6,678 nt of DNA from an uncultured Clostridia bacterium (GCA_934249265.1 CAKQKQ010000090.1:1-6678); one strand, 5' to 3'; positions 1 through 6,345 are shown, numbered from the stretch's first letter. Notes: generated from the sequence alone by a model not told the origin. Program-made: numbers and translations.

Positions 1-490
1 CGTAAATATCCAGCGTTTCGTGCGCCATTCTCAATTGCCTTTCTTGCGACAAAAAGTTGAGCGAACGCATATTGTGCAAACGGTCGGCAAGTTTGATGAT
101 GATTACCCTTATATCCTTCGCCATCGATACGAAAATCTTTTTAAAGTTTTCCGCTTGTTCTTCCTCGTGCGATTTAAACTCGATTTTGTCGAGTTTTGTC
201 ACGCCTTGCACGAGCGTAAGTATTTCATCGCCGAATTCTTTTTGAATATCGCCCTCGGAAACGGGGGTGTCCTCTATTACGTCATGCAAAAAAGCCGCCG
301 AAATAGTGGCGTAATCCAAGCCTAAATCGACAAGTATGGAAGCGACCGAACACGGGTGAATAAAATATTCTTCACCCGAGGCGCGTTTTTGATTGGCGTG
401 CGCCGCTTTCGCGAAATAAAACGCCTTTTCCATTACCACGACTTCGCTCGGTCTGTATAATTTGTTGATAGTATCAAGTATTTCGTACAT
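1..490 (-). CDS. rel: RelA/SpoT-type (p)ppGpp synthetase/hydrolase, N-terminal part (cut by window edge)
   Basis: This is the N-terminal 163 residues of the enzyme that makes and degrades the alarmone (p)ppGpp in the stringent response. The part present is the HD hydrolase domain. The visible motifs are KRASGEEYFIHP (35-46), FLHDVIEDT (67-75) and VSMAKDIRVIIIKLADRLHNM (121-141). Compared with the well-studied streptococcal Rel hydrolase residues R44, H53, H77, D78, E81, D82, D144 and N148, this protein has R36, H45, H69, D70, E73, D74, D136 and N140 at a constant offset of 8. The hydrolase site therefore looks intact, which fits a bifunctional Rel rather than a synthetase-only RelA. The synthetase, TGS and ACT domains would lie beyond the left edge. 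The ATG at 490 has an AAGGT ribosome binding site that overlaps the recJ stop codon. It lies only 9 bases after that stop, so it is almost certainly co-transcribed and probably translationally coupled with recJ. Confidence 0.96.
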   Translation of the reverse strand, partial: MYEILDTINKLYRPSEVVVMEKAFYFAKAAHANQKRASGEEYFIHPCSVASILVDLGLDYATISAAFLHDVIEDTPVSEGDIQKEFGDEILTLVQGVTKLDKIEFKSHEEEQAENFKKIFVSMAKDIRVIIIKLADRLHNMRSLNFLSQERQLRMAHETLDIY

Positions 491-499
491 AAAATTACC

Positions 500-2788
500 T
501 TATTGTATAAAATTGCGGAATATTTCGGACAAGTTTAAATCGCTTTTTACCGAACTATCTATGCGAATCGTGCCGCCGGACGTTGTGAAAACGCCGATTT
601 CGAGCAACGTTTCTACCGCAAAAATGAATTGTTCTATATTGTCGCAGTCACAGCCTAAACAAAGCGCGTCGATACTGCTGCGAATAAACGGTTTTTCCGT
701 CTTAAATTTAGTGTAAATTCTTCCCACAGCCGACCTATCCGCTTGAATTTCGGTCTTATTAAAGCCTTGAGTTTCGCCGTTGACGAAACATTTTGCATTT
801 TGCGGCTTTATGGGGTTGAACGGCTTGTCGAGATAAATTACCGTCTTATAGTCCTCGCAATTTTCGCCGTTAAAAGCCGTGACGAGACTGTTTATCACGC
901 TTCTGTCGCTCGGGGAATAAATGTTTATTTTAAACTTTTTCAACTCCTCGAACTTTGAAATATTGTCGGGATTAGTGAGAATAAACAGCGTTTCGTAAGG
1001 ATTTTCAAGACATTCAGCGATTTTCGCCTTGGTTTGAGCCAAATTAAGCGGCGTAAAGTCGCATTTTTGTTGTTTTATATTGAGTAAATTTTGGCGGAAC
1101 GATATCCATTTGGTCTTTTCGTCCGCCGCAGCGGTTATTTCGATTTCTTTTATAAATCCCTTGTGCGATTCTACGCCCATAAACGTGGACACGTTGCACT
1201 CGAATACGAGCGTTTTTTCGACGGGTTCGCGCAAGATATTGAATTTGCTTTCGCCGTTGAAATATAAAAGATTTATATAATCGGTTTTGATATTTATGTG
1301 CGGAGAACCGAATTTTATCGGCGAGGCTTGCAAACTTTCGCCCTTAATTGCAAAAAGCGGACGCTTGTTGCCCGTGCCGAACGGCTCTAAAAGGTCGAGT
1401 TCTTTGGCAAAATCTAACGTAAATTCCTCTTTTACTATCTCTTCCACTTCGGTGCAAGACACGAAATCTTGAGGATTATAGTGCTGTTGCATATAGTCTT
1501 CGAGTTTTTGTTCGAATTTGCCTATATCTTCAAGTCTAATGGCAACGCCAGCGGCTTGAGCATGTCCGCCGAAATCGGTGAGCATTTCTTTAGCGCAACT
1601 TATCGCCTCGAAAATGTTGACGCACTCGATACTTCTCGCCGAACCTTTGATTATTCCGTCGCCCGTATGTACAAACAAAATCACGGGGCGATTATATTCT
1701 TCGACAAGTTTTGCCGCAACAATGCCCACAAGTCCGCTTTTAAACGACTTGTCTTCAAGCACGATTATGCGCTTGTTTACGCCCTTAACCTTGAGTTTTT
1801 CCTTTGCAAATTTATATAAATATTCGCACTCTTCTTGACGTTTTACGTTGTATTCGTTTAATAAATTACATAATTCCCACATTTCGGCGGGATTATCCGT
1901 CAAAAATAATTTAAGTGCCGAGCGCGCGTCGCCCATTCTGCCCGCGGCGTTTATTCTCGGAGCAATGGTAAACGCTACGTTGGTAGACTTGACTTGCTTT
2001 AATTTGCTCATTTCCACGAGCATTTTTATCGCTGGGTGACACTTTTCATTTTCGATAAGCAAAAGTCCTTCGTGAACTATATCTCTGTTTTCGCCCGTGA
2101 GCGGCATACTGTCCGCAATGGTGGCGAGCGCAACTACGTCGAGATATTTATTGACTTTTTCGCCAATGAGCGCGTAAGCGACTTTATAAATAACGCCCGC
2201 GCCGCACAGCGAGTCGAACCCGTATTCTTGATTTGGTATTTTACAATTTACCACCGTGCAAGGCGGCAATTCGTCGGGAATTTCGTGGTGGTCGGTCACG
2301 ATTACGTCCACGCCCAAGTCGAGCAAGTATTCCACTTCAGCCTTCGCGCTTATTCCGCAGTCGACGGTGATAATCAAATCGGGCAAATATTTTTCGACGA
2401 GCATGTCGATATTTTGCACTTTTAAACCGTAACCTTCTTCTCTTTCGGGAATAAAAGTGTAAGCGTTTATACCGAATTCTTTTAAAGCGTAATACGCAAC
2501 CGTGGTCGCGGATATGCCGTCGGCGTCGTAATCGCCGTAAATGACAACCGTTTTACCCTCGTCGCGCGCCTCGGTGATTTTCTCTACCGCTTCTTTCATG
2601 CCAGAAAGAAGATAAGGGTCGATAAAATGCGATTTACTTGGGCGCAAAAATACCTTGGCTTTTTCGACGGTGTCGATACCGCGAGAAAAAAGTATGCTTG
2701 CCGTTTTTAAAGAAATACCGCAATTTTCGGCTATGGTTTCGGCAATATTCAGTTGTTTTTCGTCAAGTTTGTTTTTTACAGTAATCAT
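500..2788 (-). CDS. recJ: Single-stranded-DNA-specific 5'-3' exonuclease RecJ
   Basis: RecJ degrades single-stranded DNA from the 5' end in recombination, mismatch and base-excision repair in the cytoplasm. The 762-residue product carries the DHH phosphoesterase motifs: GDYDADG (85-91), VDCGIS (142-147), TDHHE (165-169) and ATIADSMPL (222-230). The metal ligands D86, D88, D143, H167, H168 and D226 are in the expected places. APRINAAGRMGDA (276-288) follows. The DHHA1 domain comes next, with SGLVGIVAAKLVEEY (351-365), KGSARSI (381-387) and FGGHAQAAG (406-414). LEPFGTGNKRPLF (467-479) opens the OB-fold. About 200 further C-terminal residues match the longer RecJ form usual in Bacillota; I did not assign a specific fold to them. 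The ATG at 2788 is preceded by AAAGGG five bases upstream, which fixes the start. The gene has its own upstream promoter candidate, and rel follows 9 bases after the TAA stop. Confidence 0.97.
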   Translation of the reverse strand: MITVKNKLDEKQLNIAETIAENCGISLKTASILFSRGIDTVEKAKVFLRPSKSHFIDPYLLSGMKEAVEKITEARDEGKTVVIYGDYDADGISATTVAYYALKEFGINAYTFIPEREEGYGLKVQNIDMLVEKYLPDLIITVDCGISAKAEVEYLLDLGVDVIVTDHHEIPDELPPCTVVNCKIPNQEYGFDSLCGAGVIYKVAYALIGEKVNKYLDVVALATIADSMPLTGENRDIVHEGLLLIENEKCHPAIKMLVEMSKLKQVKSTNVAFTIAPRINAAGRMGDARSALKLFLTDNPAEMWELCNLLNEYNVKRQEECEYLYKFAKEKLKVKGVNKRIIVLEDKSFKSGLVGIVAAKLVEEYNRPVILFVHTGDGIIKGSARSIECVNIFEAISCAKEMLTDFGGHAQAAGVAIRLEDIGKFEQKLEDYMQQHYNPQDFVSCTEVEEIVKEEFTLDFAKELDLLEPFGTGNKRPLFAIKGESLQASPIKFGSPHINIKTDYINLLYFNGESKFNILREPVEKTLVFECNVSTFMGVESHKGFIKEIEITAAADEKTKWISFRQNLLNIKQQKCDFTPLNLAQTKAKIAECLENPYETLFILTNPDNISKFEELKKFKINIYSPSDRSVINSLVTAFNGENCEDYKTVIYLDKPFNPIKPQNAKCFVNGETQGFNKTEIQADRSAVGRIYTKFKTEKPFIRSSIDALCLGCDCDNIEQFIFAVETLLEIGVFTTSGGTIRIDSSVKSDLNLSEIFRNFIQ

Positions 2789-2823
2789 ATGCGCCCTTTA
2801 AAAATTTTTCGTGCGGTATTGTA

Positions 2824-2852
2824 TTTTGCGGCGATAAAATCACGCGGCAAAA
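2824..2852 (-). promoter_or_regulatory. Hairpin in the predicted recJ mRNA leader
   Basis: On the minus strand TTTTGC-C-GCG pairs with CGC-C-GCAAAA, giving nine base pairs interrupted by one C/C mismatch and closing a 9-base AT-rich loop. It begins about 8 bases after the transcription start expected from the TATAAT at 2867-2872 and sits 35 bases before the recJ start codon. It has no T-run behind it, so it is not a terminator. It may protect the 5' end of the mRNA or be a binding site. No known riboswitch was recognised. Confidence 0.35.
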
Positions 2853-2866
2853 CAATGTTTATATAG

Positions 2867-2902
2867 ATTATAGAAGTTATAATTAAAGTCCGTTAAAGTC
2901 AA
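2867..2902 (-). promoter_or_regulatory. Candidate sigma-A promoter(s) for recJ-rel
   Basis: Two overlapping readings are possible on the minus strand. One is TTGACT (2897-2902) with a short 15-base spacer to TATAAC (2876-2881). The other is the weak -35 TTAACG (2891-2896), 18 bases from a perfect TATAAT (2867-2872). Either places the transcript start about 70-80 bases before the recJ ATG and downstream of the secF terminator, so recJ-rel would be a separate transcription unit. Neither reading is fully canonical and the region is AT-rich. Confidence 0.55.
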
Positions 2903-2912
2903 GCAATTAAGC

Positions 2913-2928
2913 AAATTATATCGATAAA
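2913..2928. repeat. 16-base direct repeat, copy 1
   Basis: AAATTATATCGATAAA matches the second copy at 2995-3010 at 15 of 16 positions, in the same orientation. Its core ATCGAT is a palindrome. It lies just upstream of the recJ -35 region, where an activator or repressor could bind. A shorter match, TTATATCGAT, occurs at about 5866-5875 in the other intergenic region. AT-rich chance similarity is possible. Confidence 0.4.
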
Positions 2929-2941
2929 ACGCACCGACAAC

Positions 2942-2969
2942 TTGCCGTTTACACTACTTTAAACGGTAA
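2942..2969. repeat. Inverted repeat between the two direct repeats
   Basis: TTGCCGTTTA (2942-2951) and TAAACGGTAA (2960-2969) are inverted copies, separated by 8 bases. They pair over 10 positions with one G·T wobble when read on the plus strand, or one mismatch on the minus strand. It is not followed by a clear T-run on either strand, so a protein-binding dyad is more plausible than a terminator. Confidence 0.4.
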
Positions 2970-2994
2970 ATTGCATTAAGCCATTTTAACCAAT

Positions 2995-3010
2995 AAATCA
3001 TATCGATAAA
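2995..3010. repeat. 16-base direct repeat, copy 2
   Basis: AAATCATATCGATAAA differs from the copy at 2913-2928 at one position and begins 82 bases away from it. It is followed by TTGCCGATTA, which resembles the TTGCCGTTTA arm of the neighbouring inverted repeat, so the similarity extends beyond the 16 bases in an imperfect way. Confidence 0.4.
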
Positions 3011-3035
3011 TTGCCGATTAAGCCGCTCTGTATTA

Positions 3036-3084
3036 AAATTTCTATTAAAAACATAAAGCGAGTAGGAATAATCCCACTCGCTTT
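3036..3084 (-). terminator. Intrinsic terminator of the secD-secF transcript
   Basis: On the minus strand AAAGCGAGTGGGA pairs with TCCTACTCGCTTT (3055-3084). The stem has 13 base pairs with a single G·T wobble and a 4-base loop. It is followed by a T-rich stretch containing TTTTT. It begins 15 bases after the secF stop codon, exactly where a Rho-independent terminator of this operon would be expected, and separates it from recJ. Confidence 0.88.
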
Positions 3085-3099
3085 AAAATAATTCAGTTA

Positions 3100-4125
3100 T
3101 TATTCCGCTTTACTTTTAGCAATTGCAGCGTAGCCGGATTTTTTGTTCTTTTTCGGTTTGATAACCTTGCGAAGCATAACCCAGAACGAACCGGAAAGCA
3201 ACACAGAAGAATAAGTACCCGCAACCAAACCGAAGATAATCGGCAAAGCAAATTCTCTTATAGAAGATACGCCGAAGATTGCAAGCAACAAAATCATTAC
3301 TAAAGTAGTAAGAGTCGTGTAAATCGTTCTCGAAAGCGTGTCGGCAATAGATTTATTTACTATTTGCGTATCGGTAAGCGACGCGCTCGATTCGGACTTG
3401 GTGTACTCTCTTATTCTGTCGAAAAGCACGATCGTTGCATTGATAGAATAACCGATGATGGTGATTATCGCCGCAATAAACGTAGCGTTTACTTCGATTC
3501 TGAATATTGTGGTAAGCGCGATCATGACAAGTACGTCGTGCATAAGCGCGATAACAGCAGCGATACCGCTTGCAAGTTGGAATCTTATAATAATGTAAAT
3601 AAGCATTGCAACGATTGCTATTGCAGTTGCGAAAATCGCGTTTTTAAGTTGTCTGCTTGCGGTACTTGCGCCAACGTCGTATACCAAAACGTCTTCGCTG
3701 GTAAATTCACTGTCGTAATTTTCTTCGATATAAGTCGTAATCGCATCCTTGATATCGTTACGTACGAAATCGAGGTATTCTTCTTGATTTACGTTCTTTT
3801 TGCCCTTCATTTGGTACGCAAGACGGAAAGTAAGCGAATACGTACCGTCGTCTTCTTTAGCCGTTCTGGAAGCAGCACCGAGCACGAGGTTATTTGCATC
3901 GATAATATCTTTTTCGATATACTCTTTTACGGTTTGAACTTCATTTGTCGAGTTTACGCCGAGATTAACTTGAATTTCCGCACCGCCCGTGAAGTCAAGA
4001 CCGAGGTTCATACCCATGATCGCCATCACAACAAAGCCGGCAATTATTACCGCCAATGCGATAGGTCCGAAAATTTTAAAACTTTCAACTATTTTTAAAT
4101 TGAGATTAGATAACTTCTTACGCAT
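3100..4125 (-). CDS. secF: Protein translocase subunit SecF
   Basis: SecF pairs with SecD in the cytoplasmic membrane and helps complete preprotein export using the proton motive force. The 341-residue product has a first membrane helix (about 18-38), the family motif GLDFTGG (42-48), an extracytoplasmic domain to about residue 150, then VGASTASRQL (151-160) and five further helices. The diagnostic block IIGYSINATIVLFDRIRE spans 223-240, with LSRTIYTTLTT at 264-274. The usual VGPxVG motif appears here as VGASTA. At residue 230 there is Ala (GCA, 3436-3438) where the family normally has the Asp of the SINDT motif, which is implicated in proton transport; the partner Arg (R266) is kept. The start at 4125 overlaps the end of secD by 8 bases and has an AGGAGGG site (4134-4140) inside secD, a translationally coupled layout. 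The tail is basic (KPKKNKK). Confidence 0.97.
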   Translation of the reverse strand: MRKKLSNLNLKIVESFKIFGPIALAVIIAGFVVMAIMGMNLGLDFTGGAEIQVNLGVNSTNEVQTVKEYIEKDIIDANNLVLGAASRTAKEDDGTYSLTFRLAYQMKGKKNVNQEEYLDFVRNDIKDAITTYIEENYDSEFTSEDVLVYDVGASTASRQLKNAIFATAIAIVAMLIYIIIRFQLASGIAAVIALMHDVLVMIALTTIFRIEVNATFIAAIITIIGYSINATIVLFDRIREYTKSESSASLTDTQIVNKSIADTLSRTIYTTLTTLVMILLLAIFGVSSIREFALPIIFGLVAGTYSSVLLSGSFWVMLRKVIKPKKNKKSGYAAIAKSKAE

Positions 4126-5395
4126 TTTCGTTGCCCTCCTCTCTTACAAGGTTAAAGAACTTGTCCTGATGCTTTGAAAGCGGTCTGAAAAGAGCGATAA
4201 GTCCTCTTGAAACAAGAACCGCGGTAAACATAGAAACAACGATACCCAAAAGCAACGTAATCGAGAAGCCTTTTATAGAACCGTTACTGAACAAGAACAG
4301 GCAAATTGCCGCAATTACCGTAGTAATATTGGAGTCAAGAACCGTAACAACGGCGCGCTTGAAACCGGACTTAATAGCGGCTGTAACCGTTTTGCCTACT
4401 GCGTATTCGTCTTTAATTCTCTCGAAAATAAGTACGTTTGCGTCGACCGCCATACCTATCGAAAGTATGATACCCGCAATACCGGGAAGCGTAAGTTGAA
4501 CGCCGGGGATAATCGCAAGAAGTACTACGTAGAAAATCGTATAAATGATAAGAGCAAAGTCTGCAACGAGACCGAGACCTCTATAAACGATTATCATAAG
4601 CACGAATATAATCAAAAGACCGATACCCGCAGCCAAAATAGCCTTGCTTAATGCGTCTTCGCCCAAAGTTGCGCTTATTCTACGCGAACTTTCAACCTTA
4701 AACACGTAAGTGGACTTACCGCTGTTGATTACGTTTGCAAGCGTTTCAGCCTCTTCTCTTGTGAAAGTACCCGTAATCGACGCGGACGATTTATTAATCG
4801 CTTCGTTTACCGTGGGAGAAGAAATAAGTTCGTCGCCGAGGTAAATAGGCATCGTCTTCGTGTCCAAATTTAAAATTGTGGAAGTAGCCTCGTAAAATCT
4901 TTCAGCACCCTTTGAATTGAAGTTGATGTTGACGCAATAATTGCCGTCGCTATCCATACCCAACTCTGCGCTTTTAAGGTGTTTGCTACCCTCTATCCAA
5001 ACTTTACCGGTTGAATCTCTGAATTGAAGTTCGCCCGTGTTGGTGATGAGTTTGAATACTTCTTCAACGTTGTCTACGTCGGGAATTTCGACCCTGATTT
5101 TAGTGCCGTCTTGTACGGATATAGTCGCTTCGGTATATCCGTTGTTGTCAAGTCTTGTTTGTAACACCGTAATTGCATCGTCAAGAACAACGTCCTTTCC
5201 GTCAACCGTCGAGGGTTCAAGTACGGCGTAATATCCGCCTTTAAGGTCAATACCTTTATCGATGGTGCTGAGTATAGAGTTATATCTTTTTACGCTGTTT
5301 CCGGGTAAATCGAAACTTGCAAAACACATAACGCCTACTATTGCCACGATTATGGTGATAAGGGTAATGACGATAATTGATTTTGTCTTACTCAT
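4118..5395 (-). CDS. secD: Protein translocase subunit SecD
   Basis: SecD is the larger subunit of the SecDF motor that pulls preproteins out of the SecYEG channel. The 425-residue product has an N-terminal membrane helix (about 6-27), the motif GIDLKGGYYAVLE (48-60), a periplasmic-type domain without a membrane segment (about 60-245), and five C-terminal helices. The latter contain LPGIAGIILSIGMAVDANVL (303-322), FERIKDE (324-330) and GFKRAVVTVLDSNITT (344-359). D318, the Asp used in proton transfer in characterised SecDF, is present. The reading frame is open upstream to 5446, but the ATG at 5395 is chosen because a perfect AGGAGG lies five bases before it and because upstream residues (CQQDKCFNRQEAK) do not resemble a SecD N-terminus. 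secF follows with an 8-base overlap, and the pair has its own promoter at 5473-5501. Confidence 0.97.
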   Translation of the reverse strand: MSKTKSIIVITLITIIVAIVGVMCFASFDLPGNSVKRYNSILSTIDKGIDLKGGYYAVLEPSTVDGKDVVLDDAITVLQTRLDNNGYTEATISVQDGTKIRVEIPDVDNVEEVFKLITNTGELQFRDSTGKVWIEGSKHLKSAELGMDSDGNYCVNINFNSKGAERFYEATSTILNLDTKTMPIYLGDELISSPTVNEAINKSSASITGTFTREEAETLANVINSGKSTYVFKVESSRRISATLGEDALSKAILAAGIGLLIIFVLMIIVYRGLGLVADFALIIYTIFYVVLLAIIPGVQLTLPGIAGIILSIGMAVDANVLIFERIKDEYAVGKTVTAAIKSGFKRAVVTVLDSNITTVIAAICLFLFSNGSIKGFSITLLLGIVVSMFTAVLVSRGLIALFRPLSKHQDKFFNLVREEGNENA

Positions 5396-5434
5396 TTTTG
5401 CCTCCTGCCGATTAAAGCATTTATCTTGCTGACA

Positions 5435-5455
5435 TAGATACCGCATGGATATCTA
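5435..5455 (-). promoter_or_regulatory. Hairpin at the 5' end of the predicted secD mRNA
   Basis: On the minus strand TAGATATC pairs with GGTATCTA across a CATGC loop, giving 8 base pairs including one T·G wobble. It begins about 11 bases after the transcription start expected from the promoter at 5473-5501, and ends about 30 bases before the secD ribosome binding site. No T-run follows. A 5'-end stabilising stem-loop or a regulatory site are both possible. Confidence 0.4.
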
Positions 5456-5472
5456 TAATATAATACTTATAT

Positions 5473-5501
5473 ATTATAAGACTAAATGAAGTTTAAGTCA
5501 A
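5473..5501 (-). promoter_or_regulatory. Sigma-A-type promoter of secD-secF
   Basis: On the minus strand TTGACT (5496-5501) and TATAAT (5473-5478) are separated by exactly 17 bases, one mismatch from the consensus for the housekeeping sigma factor. The expected start of transcription is near 5466, which gives a leader of about 70 bases before the secD ATG. secDF would therefore be expressed independently of the yajC unit, probably constitutively. Confidence 0.85.
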
Positions 5502-5681
5502 TAGTTTTCGGGAAAATTTTTGCCTTTTTGCTTAAATTTAGGCTTTGATTGCGATAAACGGTTTGCTTAATAAGGCTAAAAACGCCCTTAAACGACTTAT
5601 GTTTTCAATTAGACTATTAAAACGCGTTATTTTTAGGTAAAAAACACACTTAAACCGCCGAAATAAAACATTCTTTTTTAC

Positions 5682-5762
5682 GTGAAAACGGCGCAGAGCA
5701 AACTTATGCTCTACGCCTAAAATTTTGTGTTGAATTTTGTTTTCACTGTCGCGCCGTTTTAC
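5682..5762. repeat. Inverted repeat with nested hairpin
   Basis: AAAACGGCGC (5685-5694) and GCGCCGTTTT (5751-5760) are perfect inverted copies about 56 bases apart. Between them lie the hairpin of 5690-5717 and GTTTTCAC (5739-5746), which is also the inverted copy of GTGAAAAC (5682-5689). The strand segment at 5682-5694 can therefore pair with three different partners, and these pairings partly exclude one another. The element is compact (about 80 bases). It could be a small palindromic repeat family member, a structured RNA or an elaborate terminator. Confidence 0.5.
5690..5717 (-). terminator. Possible terminator of the yajC / membrane-protein transcript
   Basis: On the minus strand GGCGTAGAGCA pairs with TGCTCTGCGCC over 11 base pairs with one T·G wobble and a 6-base loop. 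On the plus strand the wobble becomes a C/A mismatch, so the minus-strand RNA is the better folder. It is followed by only GTTTT, a weak T-run, and it lies about 190 bases after the upstream stop codon, so the terminator call is moderate. Confidence 0.45.
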
Positions 5763-5908
5763 AGCGATTTTATTTATCACATTTAAACATATCTCGCCGC
5801 TTTGTTTTTGCGGGCAAAATAAATTTTTATATATAAAATCGGCGTAAATTGCGTTATTTAGTGCTTTATATCGATTTTATTTTTATAATCTACCGATTTA
5901 TGCGATTT

Positions 5909-6286
5909 TTATCTTTTCTTTACGTTTACGGTAAGCACGCCCGAAAGACAACCTATCACGCAACACAACATTACTTCCCAAATAAATTCTATGCCGACAG
6001 AAACGCCGCCGCTTATTAAAGCGAAAAGAAAATATGTAATCACGCCGAAAATCAAGCCCGTCAAACAGCCGCTTATAAGCCCTTTTTCGCTGCCGAGCGC
6101 AAACAGACAGCCGACGATAAGCGAAACGACTTTTATAAATTGATTAACTACTTTTACCGCCCCGCCGCTTAAACCCGTGAGTTTTACGATAAACGAGAAA
6201 ACAAGGACGAAAACAAGCGCGGTTACTATTGCTATCGCCGCCGCTTTTACGCTTTTTAAAAATTTAAAATTTTGAAATAATGACAT
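5909..6286 (-). CDS. Small integral membrane protein, TIGR04086 family
   Basis: A 125-residue, very hydrophobic protein with four predicted membrane helices (about 15-36, 48-66, 69-91 and 100-120) and a short basic C-terminus (VNVKKR). The segment VNQFIKVVSLIVGCLFA (47-63), followed by EKGLISGCLTGLIFG (67-81), resembles the TIGR04086 family, whose members sit next to yajC and secDF in Clostridia and Bacilli (yrzE in B. subtilis). Its molecular function is unknown; the neighbourhood suggests only an envelope or export association. The start at 6286 is supported by GGAGG (6294-6298) seven bases upstream. That site is unusual because it is part of a terminator stem following yajC. No other membrane protein family was recognised. 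Confidence 0.85.
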   Translation of the reverse strand: MSLFQNFKFLKSVKAAAIAIVTALVFVLVFSFIVKLTGLSGGAVKVVNQFIKVVSLIVGCLFALGSEKGLISGCLTGLIFGVITYFLFALISGGVSVGIEFIWEVMLCCVIGCLSGVLTVNVKKR

Positions 6287-6326
6287 AAAAAAACCTCCGC
6301 ACCTATCAAAAATGATATATGCGGAG
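6287..6326 (-). terminator. Intrinsic terminator after yajC that contains the next gene's ribosome binding site
   Basis: On the minus strand CTCCGCA (6320-6326) pairs with TGCGGAG (6295-6301). An inner ATCA/TGAT stem with a TTTT loop sits above a small internal loop, and the hairpin is followed directly by seven T residues (6287-6293). The layout is that of a Rho-independent terminator 19 bases after the yajC stop. The 3' arm contains the GGAGG ribosome binding site of the membrane-protein gene, and the T-run is the spacer to its ATG. Folding would both reduce read-through and hide that site. Confidence 0.75.
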
Positions 6327-6345
6327 AATTTGTTATTTATGATAA

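Larger units (their letters stand above)
2789..3054. other. Intergenic region between the secF terminator and recJ
   Basis: This AT-rich non-coding stretch contains no credible reading frame on either strand. It contains, in recJ transcription order, a 16-base repeat (2995-3010), an inverted repeat (2942-2969), a second copy of the repeat (2913-2928), promoter candidates (2867-2902), a leader hairpin (2824-2852) and the recJ ribosome binding site AAAGGG (2794-2799). These are listed separately. Confidence 0.7.
5502..5908. other. Gene-free intergenic region between the TIGR04086-type gene and the secD promoter
   Basis: About 400 AT-rich bases without a convincing gene. In related Clostridia this position often holds scfA (a peptide of about 45 residues with six cysteines) and its radical SAM enzyme. 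I looked for a cysteine-rich small frame on the minus strand and found none, and there is no room for the enzyme. The stretch holds the hairpin at 5690-5717 within the inverted repeat 5682-5762, and a 14-base perfect AT palindrome at 5825-5838. An open frame of 80 codons at 5538-5780 looks accidental. Confidence 0.6.

Noticed and set aside
2036..2425. 129-codon plus-strand open frame opposite recJ
   Set aside because: Antisense to the conserved DHH domain of RecJ, with no ribosome binding site or recognisable product.
3364..4098. 244-codon plus-strand open frame opposite secF
   Set aside because: It lies wholly within a clearly conserved secF gene; its product is Arg/Cys/His-rich without domain similarity, as expected for an antisense shadow.
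5396..5446. Upstream in-frame start for secD at 5446
   Set aside because: The 17 extra residues do not look like a SecD N-terminus and there is no good ribosome binding site there, whereas AGGAGG sits five bases before the ATG at 5395.
5538..5780. 80-codon open frame on the minus strand in the gap before secD, with a GTG start
   Set aside because: No usable ribosome binding site, strongly basic low-complexity composition, no recognisable domain, and it runs straight through the inverted repeat at 5682-5762. It also lacks the cysteines expected of a SCIFF peptide.
5825..5838. Perfect 14-base palindrome TTTTATATATAAAA
   Set aside because: Made only of A and T in a very AT-rich stretch and without flanking support; likely to arise by chance.
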